From: Hyphomicrobiales bacterium
GTDB lineage: Bacteria; Pseudomonadota; Alphaproteobacteria; Rhizobiales; Rhizobiaceae
Assembly (NCBI GenBank): GCA_900473805.1
Contig: UCMS01000012.1
Location: forward strand, 127,802 to 191,801
Direction: 5' to 3'
DNA length: 64,000 nucleotides
Both the position numbers and the translations under genes were made by a program. The notes below the pieces were generated by a model. It was not told the DNA's origin. It did not search any database and saw only the letters and a program-made list of their open reading frames with translations. Of the stretch, positions 1-9,872 are shown in pieces (the first letter of the stretch is position 1; each line of letters begins with the position of its first letter).

Positions 1-245
1 AGCACCTCGCGACCGATCAGGAACATCAGTCCGACGATGAACATCGAGTTGACCACCGCAGACGCGACCAGAACCCTCGAGGTCGGCTCGATGGGCGTGA
101 GCCCCAGAAGGATCGGGAGCGTGAAGCTCGCAGAGACAAGTGCACCACCGGCGAGCAGCAGTCCCGGCAGCGCGAAGGAAGCCCTGCGGTCCTGCGCCAT
201 CGCCGCTTCAACATCTGCGGCGGAGGCTCGCCTCACCCTTGCCAT
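1..245 (-). CDS. ntrY: Sensor histidine kinase NtrY, N-terminal fragment (cut by window edge)
   Basis: Only the first 81 codons are inside the window. The reading starts at an ATG at 245 (MARVRRASAADVEAA) and contains two hydrophobic stretches, roughly residues 25-45 and 60-80, as expected for the membrane-anchored N-terminus of NtrY. The identity rests mainly on position: it follows ntrB-ntrC on the same strand, where ntrY-ntrX sit in rhizobia. NtrY is the membrane sensor partner of the response regulator NtrX, linked to nitrogen and redox control. The sensor and kinase domains lie outside the window. The 188-base spacer before it is long enough for its own promoter. Confidence 0.8.
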   Translation of the reverse strand, partial: MARVRRASAADVEAAMAQDRRASFALPGLLLAGGALVSASFTLPILLGLTPIEPTSRVLVASAVVNSMFIVGLMFLIGREV

Positions 246-433
246 TCATTTCCCCCGGATCCGCGCAGGCGGATCTTATCTCGACGTCCGGTATCGGGAC
301 CGGATCGGCATTTCTCACGCGTTAACCGATTGCGGTCTCGAACCAAGCGACCGGAACAAGACAACAAATCGCCACATCACGTGGCTTTTGAGCAACGCAA
401 TGTGGCGAAATTGCAACGGAGCCTTGCGGGATG

Positions 434-1885
434 TCAAGCCGAGCGGGAACTGCGATAGACCGAGACGCCGAGTTCCCGAATTTTCTTGCGCAGCGTGTTT
501 CGATTGAGACCGAGCAGGTCTGCGGCCTTGATCTGGTTGCCGCGCGTGGCCGTCAGAGCGGCCAGAATCAGCGGATACTCCATCTCCGTCAGGACGCGGT
601 CGTACAAGCCCGATGGCGGAAGGGCTTCGCCGAAGCTGGCGAAATAGGTCCGCATGTTCTCTTCCACGGCCTGGGAAATGGTCATGGTGCCGCTCGCCAC
701 ACCGACCTTTGCGATCGGACTGTCGGAGATATCGGCACGCAGTTCCTGCTCCACCACTTCCCGTGCAATCACGTCCTGTGGATAAAGCGCCATTAGGCGG
801 CGCACGACGTTTTCCAACTCGCGGACATTGCCGGGCCAGGGATAGGCCTTCATGACTTCCAGCGCTTCATGGTCGAAGCGCTTCGAATCGAGACCTTCCT
901 TTTCTCCCTGCTGAATGAAGTGGCGCACCAGATCGGGAATGTCTTCGGCACGGTCGCGCAGTGGCGGCAGGCGCAACGGCACGACATTCAAGCGATAGTA
1001 GAGGTCTTCGCGGAACAGGCCCTGATTGATCGACTGTTTCAGGTCCTTGTTGGTCGCGGCGACGATGCGCACGTCGGTACGGATCGGCGTGCGCCCACCG
1101 ACGGTCGTGTATTCGCCCTGCTGCAGCACGCGCAGCAGCCGCGTCTGCGCATCCATCGGCATATCGCCGATTTCATCCAGGAAGAGTGTCCCGCCTTCGG
1201 CCTGCTCGAAGCGACCGGTCGAGCGGTTCTGCGCACCGGTGAAGGCACCCTTCTCATGGCCGAAGAGTTCCGACTCGATCAAATCGCGGGGGATTGCGGC
1301 CATGTTGATGGCGACGAAGGGGCCGTTGCGGCGCTTGCCGTAGTCGTGCAGCGCCTTGGCCACCAGTTCCTTGCCGGTGCCCGACTCGCCGGTGATCATC
1401 AGCGTCAGATCCGTCTGCATGAGGCGGGCGAGCACGCGGTAGATTTCCTGCATGGCCGCCGAGCGACCGACAAGCGGCATACCGTCCTGCATGTCATCGT
1501 CGAGACGTGCCGGGCGCTTCTTCGGCTCGGACAGGGCGCGACCGATAATAGCGATCAGTTCCGTCAGGTCGAAGGGCTTGGGCAGGTAATCATAGGCACC
1601 CTTCTCCGATGCCTTGATCGCCGTCATGAAGGTGTTCTGGGCGCTCATGACCAGAACCGGGAGATCCGGGCGGGCCTTTTTGATGCGTGGCAGGAGATCG
1701 AAAGCGTTTTCGTCGGGCATCACTACATCGGTCACGACGAGATCGCCCTCGCCGGCCGAGATCCAGCGCCAGAGCGTTGCCGCATTCGAGGTGATCCTGA
1801 CGTCGTATCCAGCGCGGCTCAGTGCCTGATTGAGCACCGTGCGGATCGCGGCATCGTCGTCAGCAACAAGGATCGTGGCCGTCAT
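434..1885 (-). CDS. ntrC: Nitrogen regulation response regulator NtrC (sigma-54 activator)
   Basis: 483 residues, the usual NtrC length. Domain order: receiver (1-120) with the acidic pocket at D9-D11 and the phospho-acceptor D53 (in VVTDVVMP); a sigma-54 AAA+ domain with Walker A GESGTGKE at 166-173 and the sigma-54 contact loop GAFTGA at 213-218; a C-terminal Fis-type helix-turn-helix ending in [17 protein letters not shown]. When phosphorylated by NtrB under nitrogen limitation it activates sigma-54 promoters of assimilation genes. It overlaps the ntrB stop by one base (TGATG), so the two are translationally coupled. Residues needed for ATP hydrolysis and sigma-54 contact are intact. Confidence 0.97.
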   Translation of the reverse strand: MTATILVADDDAAIRTVLNQALSRAGYDVRITSNAATLWRWISAGEGDLVVTDVVMPDENAFDLLPRIKKARPDLPVLVMSAQNTFMTAIKASEKGAYDYLPKPFDLTELIAIIGRALSEPKKRPARLDDDMQDGMPLVGRSAAMQEIYRVLARLMQTDLTLMITGESGTGKELVAKALHDYGKRRNGPFVAINMAAIPRDLIESELFGHEKGAFTGAQNRSTGRFEQAEGGTLFLDEIGDMPMDAQTRLLRVLQQGEYTTVGGRTPIRTDVRIVAATNKDLKQSINQGLFREDLYYRLNVVPLRLPPLRDRAEDIPDLVRHFIQQGEKEGLDSKRFDHEALEVMKAYPWPGNVRELENVVRRLMALYPQDVIAREVVEQELRADISDSPIAKVGVASGTMTISQAVEENMRTYFASFGEALPPSGLYDRVLTEMEYPLILAALTATRGNQIKAADLLGLNRNTLRKKIRELGVSVYRSSRSA

Positions 1886-3030
1886 CAGTTCGTTCCCGTG
1901 GATTTTGGAAGGGGCGCATCATCGAGCGCCGTCTCTTTCGACATAGGCATAAGGACCCGGAAAGTGGTGCGGCTCGCCTGGCTGTCGCATTCGACAATGC
2001 CGCCATGGGCGCCGATGATCTTCGCGACGAGCGCCAGACCGAGCCCAGAGCCGTTGGTTTTGGTGGTGATGAAGGGATCGAACAGATGCGGCAGCAAGTC
2101 GGACGGAACGCCCGGGCCGTTGTCATGCACGCAGAATTCGAGCGGCAGGGAAATCTTTTCCCGCGAACCGGCAACCGAGAGACGGATACCGGGACGGTAG
2201 GCTGTCGTCAGCTGGATCTCGCCGTCAGAGCGTTCGCCAATGGCTTCCGATGCGTTCTTGACGAGGTTGAGGAAAACCTGGACCAGTTGATCCCTGTTGG
2301 CGAAAACCGGCGGCAGCGAGGGATCGTAGTTTTCCGTGATGCGGATGTTGCGCGCGAAACCGGCCTTGGCCACGGCTTTTACCTGATCGAGCACCGAATG
2401 GATGTTGATCGACTGGCGGTCGACCGGACGCTCGTCGGAGAAGACCTCCATGCGATCGACCAGTGACACGATGCGGTCCGTCTCGTCGCAGATCAGGCGG
2501 GTCAGGGCTCTGTCTTCGTCGGTTACTGCTGTCTCAAGGAGCTGGGCGGCCCCGCGGATGCCGGATAGCGGGTTCTTGATCTCGTGCGCCAGCATCGAGG
2601 CAAGGCCGGTGACGGAACGCGCGGCCGCGCGATGGGTCAGTTGGCGGTCGATCTTGTCGGCCATGGAGCGTTCCTGGAACACCACCACGACGTTGCCCGG
2701 CTGACCCAGGACCGGCGCGACATAGAGGTCAACAAGCTTTTCCTGGCCAAGACGCGGCGAACTCAGGTCCACGCGATACTCGTTGACCGGCGCGCGACGC
2801 TCGCGCACCTGCTCGATCAGGGACAGAAGCGGGCTGCCAAAGGGGATGAAGGTGGAGATACGGTAGCGGGCGAGATGGGCAGCGCTTGCGCCAAAGAAGG
2901 CTTCCGCCTCCCAATTGGCAAAGGCGATGTGGCCATTGGCATCCACCATCACAACAGGATTCTGGATGGCATTCAGCACGGCCATGGCAAGGCCATTGCC
3001 AGTCATGCCCGCGTTGTCATTCGCCGTCAT
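1885..3030 (-). CDS. ntrB: Nitrogen regulation sensor kinase/phosphatase NtrB
   Basis: 381 residues from the ATG at 3030, which overlaps the end of dusB by four bases (ATGA); the longer open frame upstream runs inside dusB and is not real. Cytosolic: no signal peptide or membrane segment. A PAS domain (about 15-120) is followed by the H-box with phosphorylated H149 ([11 protein letters not shown]) and an HATPase domain with N-box ([13 protein letters not shown]) and G-boxes ([15 protein letters not shown]). It phosphorylates or dephosphorylates NtrC according to PII status. The dusB-ntrB-ntrC coupling is the standard alphaproteobacterial nitrogen operon. Confidence 0.96.
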   Translation of the reverse strand: MTANDNAGMTGNGLAMAVLNAIQNPVVMVDANGHIAFANWEAEAFFGASAAHLARYRISTFIPFGSPLLSLIEQVRERRAPVNEYRVDLSSPRLGQEKLVDLYVAPVLGQPGNVVVVFQERSMADKIDRQLTHRAAARSVTGLASMLAHEIKNPLSGIRGAAQLLETAVTDEDRALTRLICDETDRIVSLVDRMEVFSDERPVDRQSINIHSVLDQVKAVAKAGFARNIRITENYDPSLPPVFANRDQLVQVFLNLVKNASEAIGERSDGEIQLTTAYRPGIRLSVAGSREKISLPLEFCVHDNGPGVPSDLLPHLFDPFITTKTNGSGLGLALVAKIIGAHGGIVECDSQASRTTFRVLMPMSKETALDDAPLPKSTGTN

Positions 3031-4028
3031 GCGGCCTCCTGTCTGGCTGCCGGGTTCAACGCACCGGAGAGCGCTTGCTCCACAGCAGTCGCCACGTCGT
3101 CGGCATTCTTCGATGTCATGATGCCGGCTTTGGCACCCGGTTCGAGGCCGGCGGCAAACCGGTCGAGATACCAGCCGAGATGCTTGCGGGCGTGGCGAAC
3201 ACCGACCTCGACGCCGTAGTGCTCGAGCATTGCCCGGTAGTGTTTGACAACGAGGCCCGGGATATCCGACGCGGCGGGGCTGTCCCGTCCCGCGAGCACA
3301 CCCGCATGCCAAGGCCTGCCCTGGCAGGCGCGACCAACCATCACGGCATCGGCGCCTGACCGGCGGAGTATCTCCTGGGCGTCGGCTGCCGTCTCGACGT
3401 CGCCATTGGCGATCAAGGGGATACGGATTGCGTCACGAACGGCAGCGATTGCATCCCAGTTCGCCCGCCCCTCATAGAATTGCATCCGGGTTCGACCATG
3501 CACGGTGATCAATTGCACGCCGGCGGCTTCGGCACGGGATGCGATGTGCGGCGCATTGATAGAACTCTCGTCCCAACCCAAGCGCATCTTGACCGTAACC
3601 GGGATCTTCACGGCCTTGACCGTAGCCTCGATCAGCGCCAAGGCATGATCAGGTTCGCGCATGAGGGCAGAGCCGGCATAACCGCCGATCACCTTCTTGG
3701 CCGGGCAACCCATGTTGATATCGATGATGTCCGCGCCATTGGCCTCGGCAATCACCGCTGCCTCGGCGAGCCATTTCGCTTCGCGGCCGGCCAGTTGCAC
3801 CATATGCGGGGTCAGACCTGCACCCTTGAGGCGCGACCAGCTCTCTGCGGCGTTGAAGACAAGTTCGCGGCTCGCCACCATTTCGGTGACCACCAAGCCA
3901 GCACCAAAGCGGAATGCCAGCTGACGGAACGGCAAATCCGTAACGCCCGACATCGGCGCGAGCACAACCCGGTTCCGGACGGGAACCGTGCCGATGCGGA
4001 AAGGCGTGTCCAACGCGACAGAAACCAA
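3027..4028 (-). CDS. dusB: tRNA-dihydrouridine synthase DusB (NifR3)
   Basis: 333 residues. The FMN-dependent TIM-barrel begins with [18 protein letters not shown]; the catalytic cysteine lies in [11 protein letters not shown], which is diagnostic for Dus enzymes, and the phosphate-binding region [12 protein letters not shown] follows. It reduces uridines in the D-loop of tRNA. In rhizobia this gene (nifR3) heads the ntrBC operon, as here, with a four-base overlap into ntrB. No ATG is available in frame near the expected N-terminus; I chose TTG at 4028, preceded by GAAAG eight bases upstream. The start is therefore less certain than the identity. Confidence 0.93.
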   Translation of the reverse strand: MVSVALDTPFRIGTVPVRNRVVLAPMSGVTDLPFRQLAFRFGAGLVVTEMVASRELVFNAAESWSRLKGAGLTPHMVQLAGREAKWLAEAAVIAEANGADIIDINMGCPAKKVIGGYAGSALMREPDHALALIEATVKAVKIPVTVKMRLGWDESSINAPHIASRAEAAGVQLITVHGRTRMQFYEGRANWDAIAAVRDAIRIPLIANGDVETAADAQEILRRSGADAVMVGRACQGRPWHAGVLAGRDSPAASDIPGLVVKHYRAMLEHYGVEVGVRHARKHLGWYLDRFAAGLEPGAKAGIMTSKNADDVATAVEQALSGALNPAARQEAA

Positions 4029-4201
4029 CTGATCATCTTTCAGGCAAAGAACGCATTTGCACTATTTTTAGACAGGCAAGTTTGGCTTGCCAAGAGGCAA
4101 AGCTCACGCGCCGACAAAAATTCGTGCAAATGCTGGAAAAGGCGCTATCGAGCCGATAGAGCACAGGTGCAAAGAAAATGTGTCATGGACCAGGCGGAAC
4201 G

Positions 4202-5410
4202 ATGGAGCAAGAGCTGAGCGGAACAATCGGGATCATCGTTGTTGCCGCCGGCCGCGGAGAACGTGCCGGAGCATCTGCCGAGGGCCCCAAGCAATATCGG
4301 CGGATCGGCGGAAAGCCGGTGATCTGGCACACGCTGAAACTCTTTCTTGATTGGCCTAAACGTGGTCCCATCGTCGCCGTCATCCACCCTGATGATCACG
4401 CGCTTTTCGACGCGGCCGTTTCGGACCTGCCTGCAAGACACTCGGTTCTTGTGGTAACCGGCGGCGCAACGCGACAGGAATCTGTCCTCAATGGCCTGAG
4501 GGCCCTGCGCGCGAGCAACATCGAATCCGTGATGATCCATGACGGCGTGAGGCCGTTTGCCGACCCGGCATTGCTCGATCGGATCGCGGAAGAGCTTGCG
4601 GCGGGCAAGCCAGCGGTTCTGCCAGCCATTCCCGTCTCCGACACGCTCAAGCGGGCGGATGCGGGGAAGATCGTCACAGATACCGTGCCACGCAAGGACC
4701 TCCATGCCGCGCAGACGCCGCAGAGTTTCCACTACCAGAGCATCCTGAGCGCCCATGAACAGGCGGCACGCGAGGCCGGATCCGACTTTACCGACGATGC
4801 CTCGATTGCCGAATGGGCCGGCATTCCGGTTCAACTGGTCGAGGGATCGATCGACAACGCCAAACTGACCGTGAAGAGGGATATCGCCATGGCCGACGAG
4901 AAACTGCGAGGCTTGGCTTTGCCGGATGTCCGCACGGGTAACGGCTATGACGTGCACCAGCTCGAGCCGGGTGACGGCGTGACGCTCTGCGGCATTTTTA
5001 TCCCGCACGACCAGAAGCTTAAAGGGCATTCCGATGCGGATGTCGCGTTGCATGCGCTGACCGACGCGTTGCTTGCTACCTGCGGGGCCGGCGATATCGG
5101 CGACCATTTCCCGCCGTCGGACATGCAGTGGAAGGGCGCGCCATCGCGGATATTTCTAGAGCATGCGGCGAAGATCGTGCGCGACGCCGGCGGCACGATC
5201 ATGAATGCCGATATTTCGCTAATTGCAGAAGCGCCTAAAGTCGGTCCGCATCGGCAGGCCATGCGGGAAAAGCTCGCGGAAATCCTGGAGATCTCGCTCG
5301 ATCGCTGCTCGGTGAAGGCGACGACGAATGAAAAGATCGGCTTCATCGGTCGCCGGGAGGGGATCGCAGCGATCGCCACCGCAACCGTCGTTTTCCAGGG
5401 AGCGGACTGA
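4202..5410 (+). CDS. ispDF: Bifunctional IspD/IspF enzyme of the MEP isoprenoid pathway
   Basis: 402 residues, a natural fusion found in many alphaproteobacteria. Residues 1-235 are the IspD cytidylyltransferase (2-C-methyl-D-erythritol 4-phosphate to CDP-ME) with the nucleotide loop VVAAGRGER near the N-terminus and [10 protein letters not shown] in the active site. Residues 243-402 are IspF (ME-cPP synthase): the zinc ligands D250 and H252 are in GNGYDVHQL and the domain ends with [18 protein letters not shown]. The two catalyse non-consecutive steps; IspE is not in the window. I prefer ATG 4202 (AGGCGGA five bases before it); an in-frame ATG at 4178 would add eight residues. It is divergent from dusB and overlaps the next gene by one base. 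Confidence 0.95.
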   Translation: MEQELSGTIGIIVVAAGRGERAGASAEGPKQYRRIGGKPVIWHTLKLFLDWPKRGPIVAVIHPDDHALFDAAVSDLPARHSVLVVTGGATRQESVLNGLRALRASNIESVMIHDGVRPFADPALLDRIAEELAAGKPAVLPAIPVSDTLKRADAGKIVTDTVPRKDLHAAQTPQSFHYQSILSAHEQAAREAGSDFTDDASIAEWAGIPVQLVEGSIDNAKLTVKRDIAMADEKLRGLALPDVRTGNGYDVHQLEPGDGVTLCGIFIPHDQKLKGHSDADVALHALTDALLATCGAGDIGDHFPPSDMQWKGAPSRIFLEHAAKIVRDAGGTIMNADISLIAEAPKVGPHRQAMREKLAEILEISLDRCSVKATTNEKIGFIGRREGIAAIATATVVFQGAD

Positions 5411-5916
5411 TGGGACTCTATCCGGCGGATATCGAAGACAAGGCACAGGCGATCATTGCCGCTTATCGCGATCTTGGCTGGATGATCGCCACGGCTGAAT
5501 CCTGCACGGGCGGACTGGTCGCAGGCGCACTCACCGAGATCGCAGGATCGTCAGCGGTCGTCGACCGGGGCTTCGTTACCTATACGAATCAGGCGAAGAT
5601 CGATCTGATCGGTGTTTCGCCGACAACACTCGAAGGGTACGGGGCCGTCTCGCAGGAAACCGCGCTGCAGATGGCACATGGAGCGCTTATGCGCTCCGAT
5701 GCCCAGGTGGCCGTTGCGGTGACGGGCATTGCCGGGCCGGGCGGAGGCTCGACGGAGAAACCGGTCGGGCTTGTGCATCTGGCGTTGAAGACCCGAAGCG
5801 GGCTGATCGACCACCGGGAGATGCACTACGGTGATATTGGCCGCGAACAGGTCCGGCTGGCGACGGTCAGGACGGCGTTGGAGATGCTGACCGCTGCGGT
5901 TCAGGTCCCGGCATAG
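5410..5916 (+). CDS. pncC: CinA C-terminal-type nicotinamide-nucleotide amidohydrolase (PncC)
   Basis: 168 residues, matching the stand-alone CinA C-terminal domain without the MocF-like N-terminal part. Family motifs seen: ATAESCTGGLVAGALT near residue 30 (conserved Ser/Cys region), the YTNQAKIDLIGV segment, and VAVTGIAGPGGGSTEKPVGLVHLA. Enzymes of this type deamidate nicotinamide mononucleotide to nicotinate mononucleotide in NAD recycling; the older 'competence/damage-inducible' label comes from the full-length family. Start and ispDF stop share one base (TGATG), so it is probably co-translated. Its 3' end overlaps the convergent ratA-like gene by 16 bases. Confidence 0.9.
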   Translation: MGLYPADIEDKAQAIIAAYRDLGWMIATAESCTGGLVAGALTEIAGSSAVVDRGFVTYTNQAKIDLIGVSPTTLEGYGAVSQETALQMAHGALMRSDAQVAVAVTGIAGPGGGSTEKPVGLVHLALKTRSGLIDHREMHYGDIGREQVRLATVRTALEMLTAAVQVPA

Positions 5917-6353
5917 ATCTTGTCGGCGCGCGTCTCGAAGGCTTCGGCAAACATGCGGAAGGCGCGATCGAACATAGAGCCCATCAGGGCGCCAAGGATG
6001 CGGTTCTTGAACTCGTAGTCGATGTAGAAATGCACCGAGCACGCGCCCTCGCCTGCCTCTTCGAAGCGCCAGCGGTTGTCGAGATACTTGAACGGGCCCT
6101 CGATGTATTTGACGTCGATGGCTCGCTCGGCAGGCGTCAGCAGGACCTGGGTCGTGAAGGTCTCGCGGATCGCCTTGTAGCCCACCGTCATGTCGGCCAG
6201 CAGCAGCTCCTTGCCGTCGCGTTCGCGGCGCGAGCGAATGGTCAGCGCTTCACAGAGCGGCAGGAATTCCGGGTAGCGCTCGACATCCGCGACAAGCGCG
6301 TACATGCGGTCGGGCGAGTGCTTGACGAGGCGGCGGGTTTCGAACTGAGGCAT
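5901..6353 (-). CDS. RatA/COQ10-type START-domain protein
   Basis: 150 residues forming a single SRPBCC/START-like fold; the N-terminus (KHSPDRMYALVADVERYPEFLPLC) is typical of the polyketide cyclase/COQ10 group. Homologues are labelled either ubiquinone-binding COQ10 or ribosome-association toxin RatA; no RatB-like partner is next to it, so a lipid or quinone carrier role is the more cautious reading. It lies downstream of lipA on the same strand, a neighbourhood common in alphaproteobacteria, but a P-loop gene separates them here. The C-terminus overlaps the end of pncC. Confidence 0.85.
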   Translation of the reverse strand: MPQFETRRLVKHSPDRMYALVADVERYPEFLPLCEALTIRSRRERDGKELLLADMTVGYKAIRETFTTQVLLTPAERAIDVKYIEGPFKYLDNRWRFEEAGEGACSVHFYIDYEFKNRILGALMGSMFDRAFRMFAEAFETRADKIYAGT

Positions 6354-6362
6354 GTCAGCGAC

Positions 6363-6929
6363 TTAATGAGGAAGCCCCGCAAGATCAAGCAGCTGCGCCA
6401 TTTCGTCATGGGATTTCAAGGTGACGACCGGCACGTTCGGTCCGTGCCGTTCGATTTCCTCAATGATGCGTGGGGCGAAGCGGCGTTCGAAGTGCCAGAT
6501 ATAGGAGAGGAATTCGCGGTCGGGCCACTGCTCGACGCAACCATCGGCCATGTCAGGACGATGGCGACCGATAGTGCGGGTCACGCGACGATAGACGCCA
6601 AGCAGGCAGCGCCACCGCGGCAACCGCACCCAGATGATTAGATCCGTACGCGGCAGCCTGATGTCAAAGCTTGAAGGATTGGTGCCATCGAGAAGCCATT
6701 TGTCCGCTTTGACGATCTCGGAGAGTATCACCCTTTGCTCGACCCTGGGCCGCTGAACCCAATTCGGTAGCCAGAAAACTTCGCGATCCATCGAGTGGTT
6801 GGGAAGATCGAGCGCGGCGGCGATCTTGCGGGATAATGTCGACTTGCCGCCACCGGAGCAGCCGATCACCATGATGCGGCGGGCTTGGCGCAGTTGCACG
6901 GCTCCATCTTCCAACGATTTAATGAACAT
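6363..6929 (-). CDS. P-loop NTPase/kinase of the adenylate- or shikimate-kinase-like group
   Basis: 188 residues from ATG 6929; an in-frame GTG at 6941 would add four. A clear Walker A, GCSGGGKST, follows a short beta strand (RRIMVIG), and a loop DREVFWLPNWV lies where the substrate-binding lid begins. The central DGTNPSSFDIRLPRTDLIIWVRLPRWRC resembles proteins annotated as 'AAA family ATPase' or 'topology modulation protein' (FlaR-like). No substrate can be named from sequence. It sits between lipA and the RatA-like gene and ends nine bases before the latter, so the two are likely co-transcribed. No membrane segment is evident. Confidence 0.75.
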   Translation of the reverse strand: MFIKSLEDGAVQLRQARRIMVIGCSGGGKSTLSRKIAAALDLPNHSMDREVFWLPNWVQRPRVEQRVILSEIVKADKWLLDGTNPSSFDIRLPRTDLIIWVRLPRWRCLLGVYRRVTRTIGRHRPDMADGCVEQWPDREFLSYIWHFERRFAPRIIEEIERHGPNVPVVTLKSHDEMAQLLDLAGLPH

Positions 6930-7003
6930 CACCACAACCACACACTCCCTGCGTGTGGTTGATTTAGCCTCGTCTCACGCTATTTGAAAGTCTGGAGACG
7001 TCT

Positions 7004-7984
7004 TCAAATCTTGGCGACAAGCTTCTCCCGCGCCGCCTTCAGCCGTGCAAAGTCGTCGCCGGCATGGTGCGACGAGCGGGTCAGCGGGCTTGAGGATACC
7101 ATGAGGAAGCCCTTGGTATAGGCGATGTCCTCGTAGGACTTGAACTCTTCCGGCGTGACGAAACGCTCGACCTTGTGGTGCTTGCGGGTCGGCTGGAGAT
7201 ACTGGCCGATGGTCAGGAAGTCGACGTCGGCGGAACGCAGGTCGTCCATCAGCTGCAGGACTTCGTTCCGCTCTTCCCCGAGGCCGACCATGATACCGGA
7301 TTTGGTGAACATGGTCGGGTCGAGTTCCTTCACCCGCTGCAGAAGGCGGACGGAGTGGAAATAACGGGCACCCGGACGGACCGTCAGATAGTTGCCGGGC
7401 ACGGTTTCCATATTGTGGTTGAAGACGTCAGGCTTCGCGGCCACAACGCGCTCAAGCGCGCCCGGCTTCTTCAGGAAGTCCGGGGTGAGGATCTCGATCG
7501 TCGTCTCCGGCGAAGCCTCGCGGATGGCCCAGATGACCTTCTCGAAATGCTCGGCGCCACCGTCGGCGAGGTCGTCGCGGTCAACGGAGGTGATGACGAC
7601 GTGGGAGAGGCCCATCTGGCGGACGGCCTTGGCGACGTTTGCTGGCTCGTCGAGATCGAGCGCATTCGGCTTGCCGGTCGCAACGTTGCAGAAGGCGCAG
7701 GCGCGGGTACAGATCTCGCCCATGATCATGAATGTCGCGTGCTTCTTGTCCCAGCACTCGCCGATGTTCGGGCAGCCCGCTTCCTCGCAGACCGTCACCA
7801 GCTTATGGGAGCGAACCAGCTCGCGGGTCTCGTGATAACCCTTCGACGTCGGCGCCTTGACGCGGATCCATTCCGGCTTGCGCAGAACCTCGGTATCGGG
7901 CTTGTGCGCCTTTTCCGGGTGCCGAACGCGCTTCTCGTCGGCTGACGCCGGAGCCACGTTGATCCTGTCGAGAATGGTGACCAT
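7004..7984 (-). CDS. lipA: Lipoyl synthase LipA (radical SAM)
   Basis: 326 residues. The enzyme inserts two sulfurs into octanoyl groups on lipoyl domains. Both iron-sulfur signatures are visible: the auxiliary cluster C66-X4-C71-X5-C77 ([12 protein letters not shown]) and the radical-SAM C92-X3-C96-X2-C99 (CTRACAFC). The C-terminal [15 protein letters not shown] carries the conserved serine that ligates the auxiliary cluster. ATG 7984 has AAGGG seven bases upstream and is preferred over the in-frame GTG at 8005. Its substrates, the lipoyl domains of PdhB and PdhC, are encoded a few kilobases upstream on the same strand. Confidence 0.97.
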   Translation of the reverse strand: MVTILDRINVAPASADEKRVRHPEKAHKPDTEVLRKPEWIRVKAPTSKGYHETRELVRSHKLVTVCEEAGCPNIGECWDKKHATFMIMGEICTRACAFCNVATGKPNALDLDEPANVAKAVRQMGLSHVVITSVDRDDLADGGAEHFEKVIWAIREASPETTIEILTPDFLKKPGALERVVAAKPDVFNHNMETVPGNYLTVRPGARYFHSVRLLQRVKELDPTMFTKSGIMVGLGEERNEVLQLMDDLRSADVDFLTIGQYLQPTRKHHKVERFVTPEEFKSYEDIAYTKGFLMVSSSPLTRSSHHAGDDFARLKAAREKLVAKI

Positions 7985-8020
7985 AGGTAGACCCTTGTGC
8001 CGCACAGGCGGCCTTTATGG

Positions 8021-8275
8021 TTATCGCCGGACGAGGCGGGCGATGAAGAGAAGCAGGCTTGCGCCGACAAAACTGGTGATCAGGTAGCCAAGCCAATCGC
8101 CCTCGACGAAAATGCCGAGGCGGCGGAATATGGCGGCGGCGATCGCCGCACCGACGATGCCGATGACGATGTTCATGAAGACGCCGAAGCGCATGTCCAT
8201 GAGCTTGCCGGCCAGCCAGCCCGCAAGACCGCCGAAGAAGATCGTCGCGATGATACCGACCTCAAAACCTGCCAT
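8021..8275 (-). CDS. GlsB/YeaQ/YmgE family small membrane protein
   Basis: 84 residues with three hydrophobic segments (about 6-25, 32-50, 60-80) and the glycine-rich pattern FFGGLAGWLAGKLM and IVIGIVGAAIAAAIF that marks this 'transglycosylase-associated' family. Members are small inner-membrane proteins often induced by stress; biochemical function is unknown. It lies between lpdA and lipA on the same strand with 36 bases to lipA. Confidence 0.88.
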   Translation of the reverse strand: MAGFEVGIIATIFFGGLAGWLAGKLMDMRFGVFMNIVIGIVGAAIAAAIFRRLGIFVEGDWLGYLITSFVGASLLLFIARLVRR

Positions 8276-8307
8276 GTCGAGCCCCTTTCGGACCGTTCAA
8301 TTGGAAC

Positions 8308-8329
8308 CTGCCGCTGATATAAGCGGCAG
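8308..8329 (-). terminator. Hairpin between lpdA and the GlsB-type gene
   Basis: An eight-base perfect inverted repeat (CTGCCGCT / AGCGGCAG) with a six-base loop follows the lpdA stop. No T-run follows on the minus strand, so it could be a weak or processing hairpin rather than an intrinsic terminator. Confidence 0.35.
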
Positions 8330-8351
8330 AGCCCCCTTTCACAACCGCACT

Positions 8352-9797
8352 TTAGGCGTTGAGCACCCGGCCATAAGCGTCGAGCACGCTTTCCTTCATC
8401 ATTTCCGACAGCGTCGGATGCGGGAAGATCGTGTGCATCAGTTCTTCTTCCGTCGTCTCGAGGTTCATCGCGACGACGAAGCCCTGGATGAGTTCGGTGA
8501 CTTCAGCACCGACCATATGCGCACCGATGAGTTCGCCGGTCTTCTTGTCGAAGATCGTCTTGATCATGCCCTGGTCTTCGCCGAGCGCGATGGCCTTGCC
8601 GTTGGCGGCAAAGGAATAGCGGCCGACGCGGATCTCGCGGCCCTCAGCCTTCGCCTTGGCTTCCGTCAGACCGACAGAGGCGACCTGCGGGTTGCAATAG
8701 GTGCAGCCCGGGATCTTCGCCTTGTCCATCGGATGCACACCCGGAACACCAGCGATTTTCTCGATGCAGATGACGCCTTCATGCTCGGCCTTGTGGGCGA
8801 GCATCGGCGGGCCTGCGACGTCGCCGATCGCATAGAGGCCCGGCACATTGGTCTTGCCATAGCCGTCGATGACGATGCAGCCGCGATCGGTCTTCACGCC
8901 GAGCGCTTCGAGGCCGAGGTTCTCGATATTGCCCTGGACGCCGACTGCGGAGATCAGGCGATCCGCGGTGATCGTCTGGACCTTGCCATCCTTCGTCTCG
9001 ACATGGGCGGTGATGGAGTTGGCACCCTTCTCGACCTTCGAGACCTTGGCTTCGGTGATGATCTTGAGGCCGCGCTTTTCCAGCTGCTTGCGGGCGAAGG
9101 TGGAGATCTCCACATCCTCAACCGGCATAATGTTCGGCATCAGTTCGACGACGGTCACATCCACGCCCATGGAGCGGTAGAAGGAGGCGAATTCGATGCC
9201 GATGGCACCCGAACCCATGACGACCAGAGACTTCGGCATGAAATCCGGCTTCATCGCTTCGAAATAGGTCCAGATCAGCTTGCCATCCGGCTCGATGCCC
9301 GGGAGCGCACGCGGACGCGCGCCCGTCGCGACGATGATGTGCTTGGCGGTGTAGGTGCCCTCGCCCAGCACACCCTTCGGAACCGGATTCTGCGGCTCAA
9401 CGACAGGCTTCGACATCTTGCCGACGACGATTTCACCGGGCTTGGAAAGCTTGGCCTCGCCCCAGATGACGTCGATCTTGTTCTTCTTCATCAGGAAGGC
9501 GACGCCACCGTTCAGGCGGGCCGAGACGCCACGCGAACGGGCGACCACGTCCTTGACGTCGGCGGTCATCGTGCCGTTCAGCGTCAGGCCATAGGCCTTG
9601 GCGTGGTTGGCATGGTCGAGGATCTCGGCGGAGCGCAGCAGCGCCTTGGTCGGGATGCAGCCCCAGTTGAGGCAGATGCCGCCCAAATGCTCGCGCTCAA
9701 CGATCGCGGTCTTCAGGCCGAGCTGGGCGGCACGGATGGCGGTGACATAACCGCCGGGGCCGGAGCCGATGATGATGACGTCGTAAGCATTCGACAT
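8352..9797 (-). CDS. lpdA: Dihydrolipoyl dehydrogenase (E3)
   Basis: 481 residues. FAD-binding GSGPGGY at 11-17, redox-active disulfide C42-X4-C47 (GGICLNWGCIPTKALL), a central NAD site (GSGAIGIEFASFY), and the C-terminal dimer-interface active-site His in HTIFPHPTLSEMMKE. It reoxidises dihydrolipoyl groups of the pyruvate dehydrogenase complex. ATG 9797 is preferred (GGAAG five bases upstream) over GTG 9809. It is the last pdh-related enzyme of the minus-strand cluster, but two small genes separate it from pdhC. A paralogue for 2-oxoglutarate dehydrogenase would be expected elsewhere. Confidence 0.97.
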   Translation of the reverse strand: MSNAYDVIIIGSGPGGYVTAIRAAQLGLKTAIVEREHLGGICLNWGCIPTKALLRSAEILDHANHAKAYGLTLNGTMTADVKDVVARSRGVSARLNGGVAFLMKKNKIDVIWGEAKLSKPGEIVVGKMSKPVVEPQNPVPKGVLGEGTYTAKHIIVATGARPRALPGIEPDGKLIWTYFEAMKPDFMPKSLVVMGSGAIGIEFASFYRSMGVDVTVVELMPNIMPVEDVEISTFARKQLEKRGLKIITEAKVSKVEKGANSITAHVETKDGKVQTITADRLISAVGVQGNIENLGLEALGVKTDRGCIVIDGYGKTNVPGLYAIGDVAGPPMLAHKAEHEGVICIEKIAGVPGVHPMDKAKIPGCTYCNPQVASVGLTEAKAKAEGREIRVGRYSFAANGKAIALGEDQGMIKTIFDKKTGELIGAHMVGAEVTELIQGFVVAMNLETTEEELMHTIFPHPTLSEMMKESVLDAYGRVLNA

Positions 9798-9872
9798 GGG
9801 CGCTTCCACTCCTCGGTTTCCTGCGAGCCCCCGCTCCAGCGGAGGCCCGTTTCGGGACTGGAAGCGAGACCC

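Noticed and set aside
869..2200. 443-codon plus-strand frame opposite ntrC/ntrB
   Set aside because: Mirror reading of two genes with all catalytic motifs intact on the minus strand.
6019..6353. RatA-like gene as half of a toxin-antitoxin pair
   Set aside because: No RatB-like partner is adjacent, and the placement next to lipA suits the COQ10-type role; the toxin label is not supported here.
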